Assembly: GCF_030272615.1 (NCBI RefSeq)
Contig: NC_081406.1
Span: forward strand, 475,808,900-475,872,899
Source: Cryptomeria japonica
Lineage: Eukaryota > Streptophyta > Pinopsida > Cupressales > Cupressaceae
Direction: 5' to 3'
Length of the DNA stretch: 64,000 nucleotides
A program made the position numbers and the translations under genes. Below the pieces are notes generated by a model. That model was given only the letters and a program-made list of their open reading frames with translations. It was not told the DNA's origin and made no database searches. Shown here one piece after another: positions 63,535 through 64,000 of this stretch. Each line of letters starts with the position of its first letter. Within the stretch, counting starts at the first letter, position 1.

Positions 63535-64000
63535 CAACATCGCAATCTTCATCGGACAGTCTGTCATGATCGCTGCGATCTTGCGCCTAAAACTTCGTAA
63601 CTCCTCTACGCCCACCCCAAGTTGAGGGTAAAAAGCATGTGTGCCATTGCACACTTAACCAATACTCATCGGTCTATATAGATACTCGATATCACCGTTG
63701 TACTACCTATGTGGGATAAATAGTCACAACCATTACACGCATAGTTTGTTTCTTCTGCGCACAATCTATCTGCTCTGCCCAAAGGTCTCAAAGACATCTC
63801 TGTCATGTCAACCCATCTCAGTATTGATCCCTTCTGTCAGTACATATTCTTTTGATATCATGTTTGTCTTCTCTGCCCAAATGCAACCTCCATGCTTTCT
63901 TCAACCTGCTGTTAGACTGTTCGACATAAACACGAATATGGGTCTCATACACATCCACTATGTGAAGATGCACTTCATCTCTATGACACTCATCTTTTCT
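63535..64000. other. Right-edge sequence, unassigned
   Basis: No ORF with a recognisable motif and no repeat match within the window. It may be the internal part of an element whose LTR is 62541-63534 and which continues beyond the window. Confidence 0.3.

Overview
The window reads as nuclear DNA of a seed plant with a very large, retrotransposon-packed genome, most likely a gymnosperm (conifer type). This is inferred from LTR elements nested up to four deep, plant-type primer-binding sites (initiator-Met and Asp tRNA), chromoviral and Tat-like Ty3/gypsy pol genes, and one plant gene whose exons are separated by kilobases of transposon. Nothing bacterial, no CRISPR array and no rRNA gene was seen.

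Left part (1-34080). A plus-strand gypsy remnant (1049-3612) is followed by a 1.56-kb LTR (3613-5172) and LTR-like DNA with a periodic motif ladder (5284-6700). A minus-strand retroelement ORF (33092-31867, resuming at 8148) is split by chromovirus H (8149-31866, target duplication GGTTA, 1.92-kb LTRs). H is itself split three times, each time with an exact 5-bp duplication and restoration of the pol reading frame: solo LTR A (10238-11526, ATGGC), composite insertion B (11678-23785, GTAAG) and solo LTR C (23856-25378, CCGCT). B contains the complete 9.6-kb minus-strand element T (13055-22658, 272-bp LTRs, Asp-type PBS, Gag/pol with four zinc knuckles, extra 3' ORFs).

Middle (34728-40900). Four phase-0-joined exons with GT/AG borders encode part of a CASTOR/POLLUX-superfamily ion channel, closest by eye to the plastid-envelope POLLUX-like type. 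They are the only host gene recognised. A 5.4-kb intron between exons 2 and 3 holds a broken LTR with chromovirus debris. The flanking introns would have to exceed 23 kb on the right, and probably also extend to the left window edge.

Right part (41443-64000). After an H-related LTR comes plus-strand Tat-like element D (43459-62540). Its order is gag, protease, a second (cellular/archaeal-type) RNase H, RT, original RNase H, integrase, extra ORF. The added RNase H lies upstream of RT and keeps its D-E-D-D residues, whereas the original RNase H has lost its first Asp. D is split by N (46489-52799, ATACT), a non-autonomous LTR element carrying an unrecognised approximately 1000-codon ORF, and by S (55186-59602, AGGTC), a 4.4-kb solo LTR.

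The most unusual signal is that at least four unrelated repeats carry ladders of short hairpins with family-specific stems: twelve 33-bp hairpins spaced mainly 166-167 or 176 bp in S; CCRCT/AGYGG hairpins with compensatory changes in the H family; CTTGG/CCAAG hairpins about 61 bp apart in the C family; CCACCG/CGGTGG palindromes in T. Direct-repeat ladders occur in several other repeats.
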